A stretch of 64,000 bases of DNA from an uncultured Subdoligranulum sp. Lineage in GTDB: Bacteria; Bacillota; Clostridia; Oscillospirales; Ruminococcaceae. A model generated the notes under the pieces. The model saw only the letters and a program-made list of their open reading frames with translations, had not been told where the DNA came from and searched no databases. Location: contig CALZZE010000006.1 in assembly GCA_945830575.1 (NCBI GenBank), forward strand, positions 1 to 64,000, written 5' to 3'. The position numbers and the translations under genes are program-made. Below, piece by piece: positions 1-8,469 of this stretch (the stretch's first letter is position 1; the number at the start of each line of letters is the position of its first letter).

Positions 1-13
1 TTTTATGTTTCAA

Positions 14-958
14 TTACCGTTCCGCACGCATGGGGTTGTTCAGGAAATCCTCGTAGGACAGCCGCAGGCCGTCCTCCAGTTCGGTTCTGTAGGTCCAGCC
101 CAGCGCTGTTGCCTTGGAGACATCCAGCAGCTTGCGGGGCGTTCCGTTGGGTTTGGAGGCATCCCATAAGATTTCACCGGTGTACCCTACCACCTTCGCC
201 ACCAGCTCGGTCAACTTTTTGATGGTCAATTCCTTGCCGGTGCCCGCGTTGACGGTCTCGTTGCCGGAATAGTGGTTCATCAGGAACACACACAGATTGG
301 CGAGATCGTCCACGTACAGAAACTCCCGCAGCGGGCTTCCATCGCCCCAGCAGGTCACAGTGGGCAGGTTCTGCTCCTTGGCCTCATGGAACCGGCGGAT
401 GAGCGCGGGCACCACATGGCTGTGGGTGGGATGGTAGTTGTCATTGGGGCCATACAGGTTGGTGGGCATCACGCTGATATAATCGGTGCCATACTGACGG
501 TTCAGATACTCGCAGTATTTCAGACCGGAAATTTTTGCCAGCGCGTAGGCCTCGTTGGTTTTTTCCAGTTCGCTGGTCAGCAGGCAGCTCTCCTTCATGG
601 GCTGAGGTGCCATGCGGGGATAAATGCAGGAGGAACCAAGGAATTCCAGCTTTTTACAGCCGTTCTGCCATGCGGAGTGGATAACATTCATTTCCAGCGT
701 CATGTTGAACCACATGAAATCAGCCAGCGCCTCCTGATTGGCCACAATGCCGCCCACCTTGGCCGCCGCCAGAAACACATATTCCGGCTTTTCTTCGGCA
801 AAGAACCGCTCCACATCCTCCTGACGGCAAAGATCAAGCTCTTTGTGGGTGCGGGTGATGATGTTGGTGTAACCCTGCCGTTCCAACTCCCGGACAATGG
901 CGGAACCAACCATGCCCCGGTGGCCCGCCACATAAATTTTTGCGTTTTTTTCCATCAT
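14..958 (-). CDS. fcl: GDP-L-fucose synthase
   Basis: An NADPH-dependent epimerase-reductase of the extended SDR family that turns GDP-4-keto-6-deoxymannose into GDP-L-fucose, the donor for fucosylated surface glycans. The 314-residue protein shows the N-terminal Rossmann motif GHRGMVG at about 12-18, SSCIYPR near 109-115 and the catalytic YALAK at about 138-142; length is normal for the family. It follows gmd directly, which makes the preceding intermediate, so the pair forms the whole GDP-mannose to GDP-fucose route. The start is unsure: ATG at 958 or 955 gives the usual N-terminus, a GTG at 967 is also in frame, and none has a strong ribosome binding site. Transcription continues leftwards out of the window. 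Confidence 0.95.
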   Translation of the reverse strand: MMEKNAKIYVAGHRGMVGSAIVRELERQGYTNIITRTHKELDLCRQEDVERFFAEEKPEYVFLAAAKVGGIVANQEALADFMWFNMTLEMNVIHSAWQNGCKKLEFLGSSCIYPRMAPQPMKESCLLTSELEKTNEAYALAKISGLKYCEYLNRQYGTDYISVMPTNLYGPNDNYHPTHSHVVPALIRRFHEAKEQNLPTVTCWGDGSPLREFLYVDDLANLCVFLMNHYSGNETVNAGTGKELTIKKLTELVAKVVGYTGEILWDASKPNGTPRKLLDVSKATALGWTYRTELEDGLRLSYEDFLNNPMRAER

Positions 959-973
959 GTTCGTCACGCTTTC

Positions 974-2062
974 TTACTTGTTGACGCCCTTTTCCAGATA
1001 TTCCTCCAGATTGGTACGGATATGCTCCTCGGCTCGCTCCACGGCAACTTTCTGCATGTCGTGCTCCACCATGATGCGCACCAGTTCTTCAAAGCTGGTC
1101 TTGGTGGGATTCCAGCCCAGCTCTGTTTTCGCCTTGGTGGGGTCGCCCCACAGGTTGACCACATCGGTGGGACGGTAGAAATCCGGGCTGACCTCTACCA
1201 GCACCCTGCCGGTGGCCTTATCGATTCCCTTTTCCTCCATTCCCTCGCCAGAAAATTCCAGCTCAATGCCGGCGTAGTGGAAGGCCAGCTGGCAGAACTC
1301 CCGTACAGAATGCTGCACACCGGTGGCAATGACAAAATCCTCCGGCGTTTTGTTCTGTAAAATCAGCCACATACATTCCACATAATCCTTGGCGTAGCCC
1401 CAGTCGCGCAGGCTGGACAGGTTGCCCAGATACAGCTTGTCCTGCTTTCCCTGCGCAATGCGGGCGGCAGCCAAGGTGATTTTGCGGGTGACAAACGTCT
1501 CGCCGCGGCGCTCGGATTCATGGTTGAACAGGATACCGGAGCAGCAGAACATATTGTACGCTTCCCGATACTCCTTGGTGATCCAGAAACCGTACTGTTT
1601 GGCCACCGCGTAAGGGCTGTAAGGATGGAAGGGCGTCTTTTCGTTCTGCGGGACTTCCTCCACCTTGCCGTACAGTTCAGAGGTGGATGCCTGATAAATA
1701 CGGCAGGTATCCGCCAAGCCGCACAGGCGCACCGCCTCCAGCACGCGCAGCACTCCGGTAGCATCCACATCGGCAGTGAATTCCGGCACATCAAAGCTGA
1801 CCTGCACATGGCTCTGCGCGGCCAGATTGTAAATTTCATCGGGACGCACCTTGCCGATCACCGCCACAAGGCTCATGGAATCGCCCAGATCGCCGTAATG
1901 GAGATGGAAATGAGGACGGCCCTCCAGATGTGCGATACGTTCCCGGTAATCCACCGAGGAACGGCGGATGATGCCGTGTACGTCATAGCCTTTTTCCAGC
2001 AGAAATTCCGCCAGATAGCTGCCATCCTGACCGGTCACGCCGGTGATCAGTGCTCTTTTCAT
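974..2062 (-). CDS. gmd: GDP-mannose 4,6-dehydratase
   Basis: Converts GDP-D-mannose to GDP-4-keto-6-deoxy-D-mannose, first step of GDP-L-fucose (or GDP-rhamnose) synthesis, in the cytoplasm. The 362-residue protein has GVTGQDG at 8-14, the substrate-side STSELYG region near 126-132 and the catalytic YAVAK at 151-155. I chose the ATG at 2062 because AGGAGGG lies just upstream (about 2070-2076) and the family starts with an MKRALITG-like strand; the reading frame is open 28 codons further but without homology. It is followed after 11 bases by fcl, which consumes its product. Confidence 0.96.
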   Translation of the reverse strand: MKRALITGVTGQDGSYLAEFLLEKGYDVHGIIRRSSVDYRERIAHLEGRPHFHLHYGDLGDSMSLVAVIGKVRPDEIYNLAAQSHVQVSFDVPEFTADVDATGVLRVLEAVRLCGLADTCRIYQASTSELYGKVEEVPQNEKTPFHPYSPYAVAKQYGFWITKEYREAYNMFCCSGILFNHESERRGETFVTRKITLAAARIAQGKQDKLYLGNLSSLRDWGYAKDYVECMWLILQNKTPEDFVIATGVQHSVREFCQLAFHYAGIELEFSGEGMEEKGIDKATGRVLVEVSPDFYRPTDVVNLWGDPTKAKTELGWNPTKTSFEELVRIMVEHDMQKVAVERAEEHIRTNLEEYLEKGVNK

Positions 2063-2115
2063 AAAATGACCCTCCTGTGGGATTTTTATCTTGGCTGAAC
2101 CTATTGTAATGCTAT

Positions 2116-2145
2116 TTTCTCCAAAGATAAAGGGTTTTTCTTGCA
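2116..2145 (-). promoter_or_regulatory. possible promoter of gmd-fcl
   Basis: On the minus strand a TACAAT hexamer is preceded at about 16-17 bases by a poor -35 (TTTATC/TTATCT), some 45-50 bases before the gmd ribosome binding site. The position fits, the match to the -35 consensus does not, so this is only a candidate. Confidence 0.3.
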
Positions 2146-2169
2146 AAGGAGTAGCACAAAATTGACTTT

Positions 2170-2180
2170 TATGCTATACT
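2170..2180 (+). promoter_or_regulatory. extended -10 promoter of the AraC gene
   Basis: TGCTATACT gives an extended -10 (TATACT at 2175-2180) about 22 bases before the ATG at 2203, leaving a very short leader that holds the GAGGTG ribosome binding site. No good -35 is present at the right distance, as is common for TGn promoters, and a regulator could act here. Confidence 0.5.
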
Positions 2181-2202
2181 GGGTGTACGAGGTGTTTTCC
2201 AA

Positions 2203-3063
2203 ATGACAAATGCCCTGTTTGACGGTGAGACCGTGCACGACAGCCGCATCATCTATACTCCCTCCCCTTTTGCCCGGGCCAATCTGCTGCATTTGCAGGA
2301 GGTGGGCCGCCTGCAGGCGCGCCAGCCCCACGAAAGCCGGCGTCAGAATCTTCCCTCTTACCTGTGTTTTCTGGTATGCAAAGGCTCCGGGGAATTGGAA
2401 TACGATGGTGCTCTGCACAGCCTCCATGAGGGAGATGTGGTTTTTCTGGACTGCCGCCGCTCATATGTCCACCGCACCGGGTCGGATCTCTGGCAGCTGC
2501 AATGGGTACATTTTTATGGGCCGAACCTGTCTGCCATCCACAAAAAATATCAGGAGCGCGGCGGGCGCCCCTGTTGTCAGGCCAAGCAGCCCCAGGCGTA
2601 TGCCCGGCTGCTGGACAAACTGTATCAGACTGCCGATTCCGACAGTTATCTGCGGGATATGTACATCAACGAGCACCTTTCCGCACTGCTCACGCTGTTG
2701 ATGGAGGAAAGCTGGCAGCCGGGGGCAATTCCCCGCCGCGGGGCCAAAAAACAGAACCTGCAGCAGATCAAGGAATATCTTGACATGAATTATTCCCAGA
2801 AAATCACGCTGGATGATCTTGCGGAGCGCTTTTATCTGAACAAATTTTATCTTACCCGCGTGTTCAAGGAGCAGTTCGGCGTATCGGTGAACGGATATCT
2901 GACCCAGATACGCATTACCCATGCCAAGCGGCAACTGCGGTTCACCGACGCCAGCATTGAAAAAATCGGTCAGGAATGTGGCTTGTGTGACGCCAACTAT
3001 TTTTCACGGGTGTTCCGCAAGGTGGAGGGCGTATCTCCCGGTGAGTATCGCCGTCGTTGGTGA
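2203..3063 (+). CDS. AraC-family transcriptional regulator
   Basis: A 286-residue DNA-binding regulator with the usual AraC layout: an N-terminal cupin-like sensing half (about 10-150, with the LHEGDVVFLDC strand typical of AraC_binding domains) and two helix-turn-helix motifs in the last 100 residues. The second HTH is clear (ANYFSRVFRKVEGVSPGEYR). Such proteins usually sense a sugar or related small molecule. It is divergent from gmd-fcl across a 140-bp spacer, so control of those genes is possible but unproven. It converges on the DUF554 gene with only 2 bases between the stop codons and no terminator between them. Confidence 0.9.
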   Translation: MTNALFDGETVHDSRIIYTPSPFARANLLHLQEVGRLQARQPHESRRQNLPSYLCFLVCKGSGELEYDGALHSLHEGDVVFLDCRRSYVHRTGSDLWQLQWVHFYGPNLSAIHKKYQERGGRPCCQAKQPQAYARLLDKLYQTADSDSYLRDMYINEHLSALLTLLMEESWQPGAIPRRGAKKQNLQQIKEYLDMNYSQKITLDDLAERFYLNKFYLTRVFKEQFGVSVNGYLTQIRITHAKRQLRFTDASIEKIGQECGLCDANYFSRVFRKVEGVSPGEYRRRW

Positions 3064-3065
3064 AG

Positions 3066-3794
3066 TCAGCGTATCAGTGTTTGCAGGAAGGTCCACAGCG
3101 GCGGCACCAACAGTGCGGGCAGGAAATTGGCAGTTTTGATGTGGAAATGTCCCATAAAGTTCACACCGATGCAGGCCACCAGCACATACCCCACTGCACA
3201 AATTTGTCCCAGCAGTGCGCCCTGCAATACCGGCTCCAGCAGCCCGGCCAGCAGCGTGATTGCGCCTTGATACAGCACCACCGGAATGGCTGAAAAAATG
3301 ACTCCCGGCCCCATGGTAGCTCCAAGAACGATGCTGGAGATGCCGTCCAGCGTACTTTTGACAAATAAGATGCTGGGGTCACCCCGCAGTCCGTCATTGA
3401 GGGAGCCGATGATTGCCATAGCGCCCACGCAATAAATCAGAGTGCCGCTCACAAAACTGGCGGCAAAGCCTGTCAGATGCAGCTTTTGCTCCACAAGACC
3501 GGAAAGACTGTTCAAGCGATCCTCAATCTGCAAAAACTCCCCCGCCAGAACCCCCAGCACAAGGCTGAACACCAACAGCAGTTCCCCGCTGCTGGACAGG
3601 ATGCCGTCTGCGCCAACGGTCACCATGTTGGTGATCACACCATTTATGCCGATCACAATAACTGCCAGCCCTATGGCTTTGTGCAGGGCATCCTCCATGC
3701 GGGTGGGGATGCCTTTCTTGGCGAGCAGCCCTACAGCACCGCCCGCAACAATAGCGGCGGCATTGACCAACGTACCTGTCATATCATTTCCCAT
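3066..3794 (-). CDS. DUF554 integral membrane protein (YdfK-like)
   Basis: A 242-residue hydrophobic protein of the DUF554 family, with about seven membrane segments and family-typical stretches such as GTLVNAAAIVAGGAVGLL at the N-terminus and KAIGLAVIVIGINGV. Molecular function is not known; some relatives have been suggested to be transporters, which this sequence alone does not show. The start ATG at 3794 is preceded by AAGGA at a 6-base spacing; an ATG four codons in is an alternative. Transcribed alone from the promoter at 3819-3847. Confidence 0.85.
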   Translation of the reverse strand: MGNDMTGTLVNAAAIVAGGAVGLLAKKGIPTRMEDALHKAIGLAVIVIGINGVITNMVTVGADGILSSSGELLLVFSLVLGVLAGEFLQIEDRLNSLSGLVEQKLHLTGFAASFVSGTLIYCVGAMAIIGSLNDGLRGDPSILFVKSTLDGISSIVLGATMGPGVIFSAIPVVLYQGAITLLAGLLEPVLQGALLGQICAVGYVLVACIGVNFMGHFHIKTANFLPALLVPPLWTFLQTLIR

Positions 3795-3818
3795 TCCTTT
3801 TCCTTAAAATACGAATTC

Positions 3819-3847
3819 AATTTACCACATTTTACGCTTTTTGTAAA
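3819..3847 (-). promoter_or_regulatory. promoter of the DUF554 gene
   Basis: TTTACA (-35, 3842-3847) and TAAATT (-10, 3819-3824) are separated by 17 bases on the minus strand, with a TGG before the -10. The 349-bp gap 3795-4143 holds this promoter and the divergent pilin promoter, is AT-rich, and shows no other gene. Confidence 0.55.
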
Positions 3848-4008
3848 GATTGGCAGCAGATGCTGAAAATGAATAGGTGCTTACAATATCGTTAGTATTG
3901 AATTCAAACTCTTATAGAATGGATTTGTTTTTTGATGTAACTTGTTATGCAAAGTAATGATATTGTTGCAAAAAACGCCGAGATATGATAATTTTTTTCA
4001 GATTTCGC

Positions 4009-4037
4009 TTGTAAAATCATGAAATTTATTGTAGAAT
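4009..4037 (+). promoter_or_regulatory. promoter of the prepilin gene
   Basis: TTGTAA at 4009-4014, 17-base spacer, TAGAAT at 4032-4037 on the plus strand. It gives a leader of about 100 bases before the ATG at 4144; I see no known riboswitch in that leader. Confidence 0.5.
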
Positions 4038-4143
4038 AATAACAAACCTTGTTTTGCGGATTTGTAAGAAAGATCGCATCTTCAGCCCTCTTTTCCTGCT
4101 TCGCTTACGGGGTAAACACTCAAATAAAATTGGAGGAATTCGC

Positions 4144-4587
4144 ATGCTGAACAAAATCCGCAAGAACTTGAAAGACAAGGCCGGTTTCACACTGGTGGAG
4201 CTGATCGTTGTTCTCGTCATCCTGGCCATTCTGGCCGCGCTGCTGGTGCCCGCTCTGACCGGGTACATCAACAAAGCGAATCAGCAGAAATCTGTTGCCG
4301 CCACCCGTCAAGTAGTCATGGCCGCTCAGACCGAAATCTCCACTCTGTATTCCACGGGTGCGATTGACGACGCTGACAGCACTACCGCTGATGACACTTT
4401 GAAAGCCACGATTGCTGCTCTCGCAGAAGTCGATTCCACCAAGATTGGAGAAATCAAGTACAATAAGCAAGGTAAAATCACGAGTGTTACATATAATGGT
4501 AATCCCACCTGTGTGTACGATGGTCAGGTTTATAAAATCGGTGATGAAGTGGTGGCTGGTACGCCTACTCCGACTCCCAGCGAATGA
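4144..4587 (+). CDS. type IV prepilin-like protein
   Basis: A 147-residue secreted or surface pilin-like protein. It has a class III leader: a short basic stretch ending in Gly14, then FTLVE, so the mature chain would begin at Phe15 with Glu at position 5, followed by a hydrophobic helix to about residue 40. This is the substrate signature of prepilin peptidase. The rest has no recognisable fold and ends in a Thr-Pro tail (TPTPTPSE). ATG at 4144 is preceded by TTGGAGGA at good spacing; codons upstream in the same frame lack homology. No prepilin peptidase, assembly ATPase or platform protein gene is nearby, so its machinery must lie elsewhere, or it is a pseudopilin with another role. Confidence 0.85.
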   Translation: MLNKIRKNLKDKAGFTLVELIVVLVILAILAALLVPALTGYINKANQQKSVAATRQVVMAAQTEISTLYSTGAIDDADSTTADDTLKATIAALAEVDSTKIGEIKYNKQGKITSVTYNGNPTCVYDGQVYKIGDEVVAGTPTPTPSE

Positions 4588-4603
4588 GTTTTCCTTTCTT
4601 TAT

Positions 4604-4632
4604 CCCCCATGCACGGCATGGGGGATTTTTTC
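4604..4632 (+). terminator. terminator of the prepilin gene
   Basis: A perfect 9-bp stem (4604-4612 with 4616-4624), 3-base loop, followed by ATTTTTTC, 17 bases after the prepilin stop codon. Confidence 0.9.
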
Positions 4633-4740
4633 TCGGAGCATATAGCAAAGTTCATGTGATAAGCAGGAGCTTTTCCTCGTTATTTTTTTATGTTTTTATC
4701 GCTTGCTCGCTGTATTTTTCTGATGAATCTCTTGGCATCC

Positions 4741-4897
4741 CGGAGGGGCCTTCTCCCCTCTTGATTTCGACAAACAAAAAAGACACGTGCAAACTTTTTG
4801 ACGTTCACACGTGTCTTTTCTGTATTATTCTATATTTTGCTTTTTGCTCGAGCTATTCGACTCGCCTCGTGGTAAATCGAGACGAGGAACAATAGCT
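4741..4897 (-). repeat. 157-bp direct repeat, copy 1, with two hairpins
   Basis: First of two imperfect copies of the same length (the other is 5302-5458). It starts with CGGAGGGGCCTTCTCCCC, then carries a 12-bp stem terminator (4778-4789 with 4808-4819) and a second, bulged hairpin at 4851-4897 with outer stem AGCTATT/AATAGCT. On the minus strand the order is bulged hairpin, spacer, terminator. Unlike copy 2 there is no obvious gene just before it. The copies differ most in loops and spacers, and one stem position changes on both sides, which suggests that the folded form matters. Confidence 0.75.
4776..4820 (-). terminator. terminator-type hairpin in repeat copy 1
   Basis: Stem AAAAGACACGTG/CACGTGTCTTTT around an 18-base loop; on the minus strand it is followed by a T-rich run, and on the plus strand by TTTTCTG, so it could stop transcription from either side. 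Confidence 0.65.
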
Positions 4898-5301
4898 GTT
4901 CTTCTCCCTCATACGATTCGGATTTAGCTTCATATCCAGAGAGAAACGGCGAATAAAGAGGCGGATGTGAGGGCGAAATAGGAGAGGCGGGATATGAGGG
5001 GGGAATCCGAAGGAATGAGAGGAACAATGGAGTCGTTTTCCGGGCCTCTCCGGGCCATTCTGGGGCAGTTTTTAGAGGAAATGAGAGAGGGTGAGAGGGC
5101 TTTTGAGCGGGACGACGGAGCTTATGCCCTTCTTTGCCCTTCCGGTCCTTTTCTGATTCTTGACGTTGTGTCGTTCATTTCCTCTCCGATTCATCTCTTG
5201 TCGGCCCGGAGTCGCCCCGGAGGGGCTGGGATGATTCCGCTTTCTTCCAAGGTCTTTTCTGATTTTCTCCGGTGAGGGAATCGGAGGGACTTGGAGGGCA
5301 G
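4898..5301. other. non-coding spacer between the two repeat copies
   Basis: No convincing gene in 404 bases. The left part of the plus strand is purine-rich and holds loosely repeated GGATRTGAGRGG-like units (about 4958-5095); the right part is pyrimidine-rich. AGAGGAAATGA near 5072-5084 recurs inverted near 5176-5188, so long-range pairing of a transcript is possible. The open frame on the minus strand at 5072-5338 has no start context or recognisable product and runs into repeat copy 2. Confidence 0.5.
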
Positions 5302-5458
5302 CGGAGGGGCCTTCTCCCCTGCTCAAAACGACAAACAAAAAAAGACACGTGCAAACTTTTGACGTTCACACGTGTCTTTTCTGTATATTTCTATATTTTT
5401 CTTTTAGCCGCGGCTATTCGACTCATCTTGTTTCTAATCAAGACGAGAAACAATAGCT
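5302..5458 (-). repeat. 157-bp direct repeat, copy 2, forming the tsf 3' UTR
   Basis: Second copy of the repeat at 4741-4897, same orientation and same length. Its bulged hairpin (5412-5458) begins at the very end of tsf: the final AGCT overlaps the tsf stop codon. In the minus-strand RNA the order is tsf stop, bulged hairpin, A/T-rich spacer, 12-bp terminator stem (5340-5351 with 5369-5380) and a T run. Confidence 0.75.
5331..5381 (-). terminator. tsf terminator within repeat copy 2
   Basis: A 12-bp perfect stem AAAAGACACGTG/CACGTGTCTTTT followed on the minus strand by TTTTTGTTTG, about 77 bases beyond the tsf stop codon. This is the best terminator for the rpsB-tsf operon. Confidence 0.8.
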
Positions 5459-6378
5459 TAGCCCTTCATGGCAGCGGCAACTTCAGCAGCAAAGTCCTCG
5501 TTACGCTTCTCGAGGCCCTCGCCCTTGATAAAGTGGGTGTAGGAAACGATCTTGATGTCGCCGCCCAGCTCCTTAGCAGTAGCCTGAACGTACTTCTTCA
5601 CGTCCATGTTGCCGTCCTTGATGAAAGCCTGATCGACCAGGCAGCTCTCCTTGAAGAACTTGCCCAGCTTACCGATGGCCATCTTCTCCTTGATGGCATC
5701 AGGCTTGTTCGCAGTCTTGGGATCGTTAGCCATCTGAGCCAAAACGATCTCCTTCTCCTTGGCAATGACGGACTCAGGCACAGAGGCCTCATCCAGATAG
5801 CTGGGGTTGGCAGCCGCAACCTGCATGGCGATGTCCTTGCCGAAAGCGACAAACTCGGGCTTGGCAGCAACCTCATCCGTGGTCTCGAACTTTACGATGA
5901 CACCATGGGTGCCGCCGCCATGGACATAAGCGGCGCAGTTGCCCTCGTAACGGGCAAAGCGGCGAATCTTGATGTTCTCCTTGATGCGCTGGATCAGCTC
6001 AGTCAGAGCGTCAGCAACGGTGATGTCACCCATCTTGCAGGCAGACAGAGCCTCCACATCAGCGGGGTTCTCGTCCGCAACAACCTTCGCCAGTTTCTTG
6101 GTGAAGTCCACAAACATTTCGTTCTTGGCAACGAAGTCAGTCTCGGCATTCACCTCGACCACAACGGCGCAGTGGTCAAAAGCGGCAGCGTAAACCATGC
6201 CTTCAGCGGCAATGCGGCCGGCCTTCTTGCTGGCAGTGGCAAGGCCCTGCTCGCGCAGGATCTCAATAGCCTTCTCGAAGTTGCCATCGGCAGCGGTCAG
6301 CGCCTTCTTGCACTCCATCATGCCGCAGTCAGTCTGGCGGCGCAGCTCCATAACGTCTTTCGCAGTAAAAGCAGCCAT
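5458..6378 (-). CDS. tsf: translation elongation factor Ts
   Basis: Guanine-nucleotide exchange factor that recycles EF-Tu-GDP. The 306-residue protein has the N-terminal UBA-like region (AKDVMELRRQTDCGMMECKKAL), the TDFVAKN motif at about 79-85 that contacts EF-Tu, and the dimerisation core. ATG at 6378 has GAGAGG upstream. It follows rpsB by 43 bases, the standard bacterial rpsB-tsf pair, and ends inside the structured repeat at 5302-5458. Confidence 0.98.
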   Translation of the reverse strand: MAAFTAKDVMELRRQTDCGMMECKKALTAADGNFEKAIEILREQGLATASKKAGRIAAEGMVYAAAFDHCAVVVEVNAETDFVAKNEMFVDFTKKLAKVVADENPADVEALSACKMGDITVADALTELIQRIKENIKIRRFARYEGNCAAYVHGGGTHGVIVKFETTDEVAAKPEFVAFGKDIAMQVAAANPSYLDEASVPESVIAKEKEIVLAQMANDPKTANKPDAIKEKMAIGKLGKFFKESCLVDQAFIKDGNMDVKKYVQATAKELGGDIKIVSYTHFIKGEGLEKRNEDFAAEVAAAMKG

Positions 6379-6421
6379 TGTACTTATCCTCTCTATCTGT
6401 TAATTTGCCGTCAGGATGAAC

Positions 6422-7147
6422 TTATTCAGCTTTGGCCAGCTCCTCGGCAGCGGGAGCCTCCTGCACGCCCTGCTTGCCCTCCAGCACGGCATCAGCCATG
6501 GCGCCGGAAATCAGCTTGACAGCACGGATGGCGTCATCATTGCCGGGAATCACGTAGTCGATCTCATCGGGATCGCAGTTGGTGTCAACAATGGCAACGA
6601 TGGGAATGTGCAGCTTGCGAGCCTCGGAAACCGCAATACGCTCCTTGTGGGGGTCCACAATGAACATGGCCTTGGGCAGACCCTTCATGTTCTTGACGCC
6701 GCCCAGATATTTGTCCAGCTTCTCCATCTCGAGCTCCAGCTTGACAACTTCCTTCTTGGGCAGCAGATCAAAGGTGCCGTCCTCCTGCATGGTCTTGAGC
6801 TGCTCCATGCGGTCGATGCGCTTACGGATGGTGCGGAAGTTGGTGAGCATGCCGCCCAGCCAGCGGGCATTGACAAAGTGCATGCCGCAACGGGTAGCCT
6901 CGTCACGGATGGATTCCTGCGCCTGCTTCTTGGTGCCGACAAACAGGATCTCGCCGCCCTCAGCGGCAACGTCACGGACAAAGTTGTAGGCCTCGTCCAG
7001 CTTCTTCACGGTCTTCTGCAGGTCAATGATATAGATACCATTGCGCTCGGTGAAGATATACTTCGCCATTTTGGGGTTCCAGCGGCGGGTCTGATGGCCG
7101 AAATGGACGCCAGCCTCCAGAAGCTGCTTCATAGATACGACTGCCAT
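6422..7147 (-). CDS. rpsB: 30S ribosomal protein S2
   Basis: Small-subunit ribosomal protein S2, 241 residues, with the typical start [20 protein letters not shown] and signatures such as [14 protein letters not shown] and [16 protein letters not shown] at 7147 is preceded by GGAGGAAATTACT; the frame is open for 45 codons further upstream, but that is the leader RNA. It is expressed from the promoter at 7271-7299 together with tsf. Confidence 0.98.
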   Translation of the reverse strand: MAVVSMKQLLEAGVHFGHQTRRWNPKMAKYIFTERNGIYIIDLQKTVKKLDEAYNFVRDVAAEGGEILFVGTKKQAQESIRDEATRCGMHFVNARWLGGMLTNFRTIRKRIDRMEQLKTMQEDGTFDLLPKKEVVKLELEMEKLDKYLGGVKNMKGLPKAMFIVDPHKERIAVSEARKLHIPIVAIVDTNCDPDEIDYVIPGNDDAIRAVKLISGAMADAVLEGKQGVQEAPAAEELAKAE

Positions 7148-7266
7148 AGTAATTTCCTCCAATAATTTAGTTTTTACCCTCCGCACTGCGTAGATGCTTT
7201 CTAACGCAATTTCCGCTTTCACAAAAAAAGCGCACAAAAAAACAACGCAATGCGTGTGTATTGCTT
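7148..7266 (-). promoter_or_regulatory. rpsB leader
   Basis: About 120 bases of untranslated leader with a small hairpin (CGCTTT...AAAGCG, near 7207-7231). In many bacteria S2 represses its own mRNA through this leader; here that role is only inferred from position. Confidence 0.4.
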
Positions 7267-7270
7267 TGAT

Positions 7271-7299
7271 AGAATACCACAATCTATAGAAAAATGCAA
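7271..7299 (-). promoter_or_regulatory. promoter of rpsB-tsf
   Basis: TTGCAT (-35, 7294-7299), 17-base spacer, TATTCT (-10, 7271-7276) on the minus strand. Confidence 0.75.
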
Positions 7300-7330
7300 G
7301 TATTTTTTGAAAAAAATCCGCTGAATCTGC

Positions 7331-7359
7331 AAAAAAAGCTGCCGCAAAGAAGCGGCAGC
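7331..7359 (-). terminator. pfkA terminator
   Basis: Perfect 8-bp stem GCTGCCGC/GCGGCAGC with a 6-base loop, followed on the minus strand by seven T. It lies 14 bases after the pfkA stop codon. Confidence 0.9.
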
Positions 7360-7373
7360 CCTGTTTTTGACAA

Positions 7374-8348
7374 TCAGATGGAAATGGCCTTTGCGATCTC
7401 GATCATCTCGCGGTCAATATTCTTGTGCATGGACAGCGCCACATTGACGTCATAGTCCACGATCTGGCCGCCGGAGACCGCCACAACGCGGTTGTAAATG
7501 CCCTTGTCCAGCAGGTCAACGGCATGATAGCCCATCAGAGAGGCGTTCACACGGTCACGCACGGTGGGAGAGCCGCCGCGCTGGATGTGACCCAAAACGG
7601 TGGCGCGGGAATCCACACCGGTAGCCGCTTGAATCTGATTCGCCAACATCTGGGCGTCCACAACGCCCTCCGAAACAATGACGATAAAGTGCTTTTTGCC
7701 GGTGACCTGCGTGACACGCATGCGCTCGAGAATATCCCGTTCAAAGTCAAACGGAATCTCAGGCAGCAGAACCGCCACGGCACCGGTAGCGATGCCAACA
7801 TTCAAGGCAATGTAACCCGCGTGATGGCCCATGACCTCCACAACGGAGCAGCGGTCATGGCTCTGGGTGGTATCGCGCAGCTTGTCGATGGCCTCCACCG
7901 CAGTGTTCATTGCGGTATCGTAACCGATGGTATACTCGCTGCAGGCGATGTCGTTGTCGATGGTGCCGGGAATGCCCACACAGGGAATCCCCTGATTGGC
8001 CAGCGCCCGCGCACCCATAAAGGAGCCGTCGCCGCCAATGACGACCAGCGCATCAATGCCCAGCTCCTTGCAGCGGGCAAGGCCCTTGGCCTGCCCTTCC
8101 TGCGTCTTGAATTCCAGGCAGCGGGCTGTATACAGGATTGTGCCGCCGCGGTGGATGATCTCCGACACGCTGCGCACATTCATTTCATAACATTCACCGT
8201 TGATCAGGCCGTTGTAGCCGCGCTGGATGCCCATCATACGGTATCCCTTGGAAATACCGGCACGCACAATAGCGCGAACCGCAGCATTCATGCCGGGCGC
8301 GTCGCCACCGCTGGTCAAAACGCCGATCGTCTTAATTTCCTTTGCCAT
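7374..8348 (-). CDS. pfkA: ATP-dependent 6-phosphofructokinase
   Basis: Commits glycolysis by phosphorylating fructose-6-phosphate with ATP. The 324-residue protein has [17 protein letters not shown] at the N-terminus, the GGDGS Mg-ATP motif near 103-107, and [10 protein letters not shown] with the catalytic Asp near 126-135; length and motifs match bacterial PfkA (ATP type, Gly in GGDGS). It has its own extended -10 promoter (8414-8422) besides readthrough from dnaE, and a strong terminator after it. Confidence 0.97.
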   Translation of the reverse strand: MAKEIKTIGVLTSGGDAPGMNAAVRAIVRAGISKGYRMMGIQRGYNGLINGECYEMNVRSVSEIIHRGGTILYTARCLEFKTQEGQAKGLARCKELGIDALVVIGGDGSFMGARALANQGIPCVGIPGTIDNDIACSEYTIGYDTAMNTAVEAIDKLRDTTQSHDRCSVVEVMGHHAGYIALNVGIATGAVAVLLPEIPFDFERDILERMRVTQVTGKKHFIVIVSEGVVDAQMLANQIQAATGVDSRATVLGHIQRGGSPTVRDRVNASLMGYHAVDLLDKGIYNRVVAVSGGQIVDYDVNVALSMHKNIDREMIEIAKAISI

Positions 8349-8413
8349 AACAGTGCCCCTCCTAACAGGAACAAATTTGACATTGACAAAAAATTATTTA
8401 ACCCAACATCATC

Positions 8414-8422
8414 ATTATACCA
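8414..8422 (-). promoter_or_regulatory. extended -10 promoter of pfkA
   Basis: TGGTATAAT on the minus strand, 66 bases before the pfkA start, without a clear -35. The start is preceded by TTAGGAGGGGC. Confidence 0.6.
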
Positions 8423-8469
8423 CAAGAATGCCTTTTCGATTATGGACAATTCTTGCAAAACACATGGAT

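Noticed and set aside
5072-5338. Minus-strand ORF in the spacer next to tsf
   Set aside because: Basic, Ser/Pro-rich translation without homology, no SD, and it overlaps repeat copy 2 including its terminator.
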